This document shows positions 6,367 to 7,757 of a stretch of 7,757 nt of DNA, piece by piece (position 1 is the stretch's first letter; the number at the start of each line of letters is the position of its first letter). Made by a program: the position numbers and the translations under genes. The notes below the pieces were generated by a model that was given only the letters and a program-made list of their open reading frames with translations, ran no database searches and was not told the DNA's origin. Source of the DNA: Flemingiibacterium sp045632605 (GTDB lineage Bacteria > Bacillota > Clostridia > Oscillospirales > CAG-272); the NCBI GenBank assembly GCA_045632605.1, contig JAZQXA010000088.1, forward strand, positions 1 through 7,757. Reading direction: 5' to 3'.

Positions 6367-6395
6367 ATTATACCACACAGCACGTCCGATTGCAA
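6367..6395 (-). promoter_or_regulatory. Promoter of the sugar kinase gene
   Basis: On the minus strand: -35 TTGCAA (6395-6390), a 17-nt spacer ending TGTGG, -10 TATAAT (6372-6367), with an extended -10 TGGTATAAT. The initiation point should be near 6360, about 30 nt before the start codon. A second TATAAT (6358-6353) has no matching -35. The architecture is nearly the same as the histidine kinase promoter. Confidence 0.75.
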
Positions 6396-6485
6396 TACTG
6401 TTTTGGCTCAAAAATATAACTTTACTTGCGATTTTCACCCATTATTAACAGAGTGACAACACACCAAACACCATAAGCTTCTCAC

Positions 6486-6561
6486 CTGTTGAAAACCGTT
6501 TTTCGCGCTAAAATGCAGAGTTTTCCACAGTTTTTAACGGTTTTCAACAGAGTTTTCCACA
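6486..6561. repeat. Cluster of DnaA-box-like words with inverted and direct repeats
   Basis: A 14-bp direct repeat CAGAGTTTTCCACA lies at 6516-6529 and 6548-6561. A perfect 15-bp inverted repeat CTGTTGAAAACCGTT / AACGGTTTTCAACAG lies at 6486-6500 and 6536-6550, 35 nt apart. Within them, TTTTCCACA occurs at 6521-6529 and 6553-6561 (one mismatch to the DnaA box TTATCCACA), with TTTTCAACA at 6541-6549 and, inverted, at 6487-6495 (two mismatches). The cluster ends exactly at the mfd stop codon. No U-tract follows the dyad on either strand, so a standard terminator is unlikely. Confidence 0.7.
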
Positions 6562-7757
6562 TTATTTCGCCGTTTCACCTGCCGAAATATAACATTTCAA
6601 TACCTCGCAGATATCGTAAAGCGGGCGCGAACCTTTCATTTTGTAGTTTACCGACGGTCTGCCCGACATACGGAATGTAAGCTGTACATTTGCATCAGCA
6701 CTTGCTTTTGCCCAGCGCATCGGGTCAAGCTGTTCAGGCAGTATCGTTATTGTGTCGCCGTGATGTTCAATTTTCGGTATACGAGCTTTTTCACATAGTG
6801 CACGTGCGAGCGAAACATACATAAGCGTGTCTGCCTGACGCGGAATTTCACCGAATCTGTCCATCAGCTCGTCAGCGAGGTCGTCAAGGTCATCGGCACA
6901 TTCAATATGCGCTATCTTCTTATAAATATCCATTCGCTGTGACTCGTTTTTAATATATTTTTCGGGCAAATAAGCGTCAAGCGCAATGTCAATTTTGCTT
7001 TCGAATTTCGGTTCCGGCTTTATTCCCTTTTCTTCGAGCACTGCTTCGTTTAATATCTTTACATAAAGGTCGTATCCTATAGAATCGAGCTGTCCGTGCT
7101 GCTGCGCCCCGAGCAAATCACCTGCACCGCGTATTTCAAGGTCACGAAGCGCAATCTTGAATCCCGAGCCGAACTCGGTATATTCACGCATAGCGGAAAG
7201 ACGCTTTTGCGCGATTTCATTTAGCGTTTTAAACGGCGGATAGGTGAAATACGCATACGCACGTCGGCTTGAACGTCCGACTCTGCCGCGTATCTGATGG
7301 AGCTGTGAAAGTCCGAGTCGGTCTGCGTGGTCAATGATAAGGGTGTTGGCATTCGGTACATCAACACCCGACTCGATAATCGTCGTTGAAACAAGAATAT
7401 CAATCTCTCCCGTAACCATACCTTTCCATATATCTGAAAGAAGCTCCTTGTCCATCTGACCGTGTGCAACAGCTATTCGTGCATCGGGAACTGAACGCTG
7501 TATTCGCAGTGCAACCGCATCAATGTCATCAACGGTATTATGAAGAAAGAAAACCTGACCTCCGCGGCGAAGCTCTTTTTTTATAGCCTCGGATATGATA
7601 AGCTCGTCATATTCCATAACAAACGTCTGAACGGGAAAACGGTCGCCCGGCGCTTCATCGAGCACCGACATATCGCGTATACCGCTCATTGCCATATTAA
7701 GCGTACGCGGAATCGGCGTCGCAGTCAGTGTCAGAACGTCAACATTGGTCGATATCT
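6562..7757 (-). CDS. mfd: Transcription-repair coupling factor Mfd, C-terminal third (5' end beyond window)
   Basis: ATP-driven DNA translocase that removes RNA polymerase stalled at lesions and recruits UvrA. Full-length proteins have about 1150 residues; about 397 codons are visible and the frame is open to the right edge. Visible in order: helicase motif III region LTLTATPIPRTLNMAMSG; the second RecA-like domain with VAHGQMD; motif V (STTIIESGVDVPNANT); motif VI with arginine fingers (QIRGRVGRS); the TRG motif that couples ATP hydrolysis to translocation (RDLEIRGAGDLLGAQQHG); then the C-terminal D7/TRCF domain (about the last 130 residues; DIALDAYLPEKYI, ESQRMDIYKKIA, LMDRFGEIP). The TRG spacing and the D7 domain distinguish it from RecG. 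No true start lies in the window: the Met codons near 7695 are internal, within the MAMSGIRDMSVLDEAP helicase block. The 3' end is intact, with TAA at 6562-6564. Confidence 0.97.
   Translation of the reverse strand, partial: ISTNVDVLTLTATPIPRTLNMAMSGIRDMSVLDEAPGDRFPVQTFVMEYDELIISEAIKKELRRGGQVFFLHNTVDDIDAVALRIQRSVPDARIAVAHGQMDKELLSDIWKGMVTGEIDILVSTTIIESGVDVPNANTLIIDHADRLGLSQLHQIRGRVGRSSRRAYAYFTYPPFKTLNEIAQKRLSAMREYTEFGSGFKIALRDLEIRGAGDLLGAQQHGQLDSIGYDLYVKILNEAVLEEKGIKPEPKFESKIDIALDAYLPEKYIKNESQRMDIYKKIAHIECADDLDDLADELMDRFGEIPRQADTLMYVSLARALCEKARIPKIEHHGDTITILPEQLDPMRWAKASADANVQLTFRMSGRPSVNYKMKGSRPLYDICEVLKCYISAGETAK

Noticed and set aside
6331..6438. N-terminal extension of the sugar kinase by 36 codons
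   Set aside because: It contains the promoter and ribosome site, and family members start at MKNTF-like positions.
6486..6561. CRISPR-like array
   Set aside because: There are only two direct copies of a 14-bp word, partly overlapping an inverted repeat, with no regular spacer series and no cas genes.
7600..7695. Met codons near 7695 as the start of a shorter helicase gene
   Set aside because: The frame continues upstream with LTLTATPIPRTLN, a conserved Mfd block, so the gene simply runs off the window edge.

Overview
The window looks like a chromosomal segment of a low-to-moderate-GC anaerobic Firmicute. My guess is a gut Ruminococcus or Oscillospiraceae relative. The reasons are AT-rich spacers between moderately GC-rich genes, strong AGGAGG-type ribosome sites, TTGNNN-N17-TATAAT promoters, a rubrerythrin (an anaerobe's peroxide defence) and a Gram-positive-style PPIase-like lipoprotein. 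No mobile element, CRISPR array, tRNA or rRNA gene was seen. The taxon is inferred, not proven.

Left part (1-2661): a two-component system on the minus strand. An OmpR/PhoB-type response regulator (2661-1972) is followed in the same direction by a membrane histidine kinase (1144 to beyond position 1). The two are not adjacent: a rubrerythrin gene (1344-1880) sits between them on the opposite strand with its own promoter and terminator. The kinase has a separate, well-formed promoter in the 0.2-kb divergent spacer shared with rubrerythrin. Two hairpins close the convergent junction between rubrerythrin and the response regulator.

Middle (2662-5255): a 332-bp divergent control region drives the response regulator leftward and a two-gene unit rightward. 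That unit is ychF (Obg-family P-loop ATPase) followed 10 nt later by a secreted lipoprotein of the SurA/PrsA parvulin type, whose two usual catalytic histidine positions are not His. The ychF leader is odd: its best Shine-Dalgarno lies 31 nt upstream of the ATG, with a small GC hairpin in between. The unit ends at a 10-bp bidirectional terminator shared with the convergent gene on the right.

Right part (5256-7757): a PfkB-family sugar kinase, most like 2-keto-3-deoxygluconate kinase (minus strand), with an extended -10 promoter very similar to that of the histidine kinase. Upstream lies a repeat-rich 75-bp spacer with several DnaA-box-like words and a perfect 15-bp inverted repeat. It directly follows the stop codon of mfd, the transcription-repair coupling factor, of which only the C-terminal third is inside the window.

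Most genes are housekeeping. The parts that deserve a second look are the split two-component locus, the DnaA-box-like cluster behind mfd, the ychF leader, and the dyads in the rubrerythrin and response-regulator control regions. I found no evidence for a wholly new multi-gene system.
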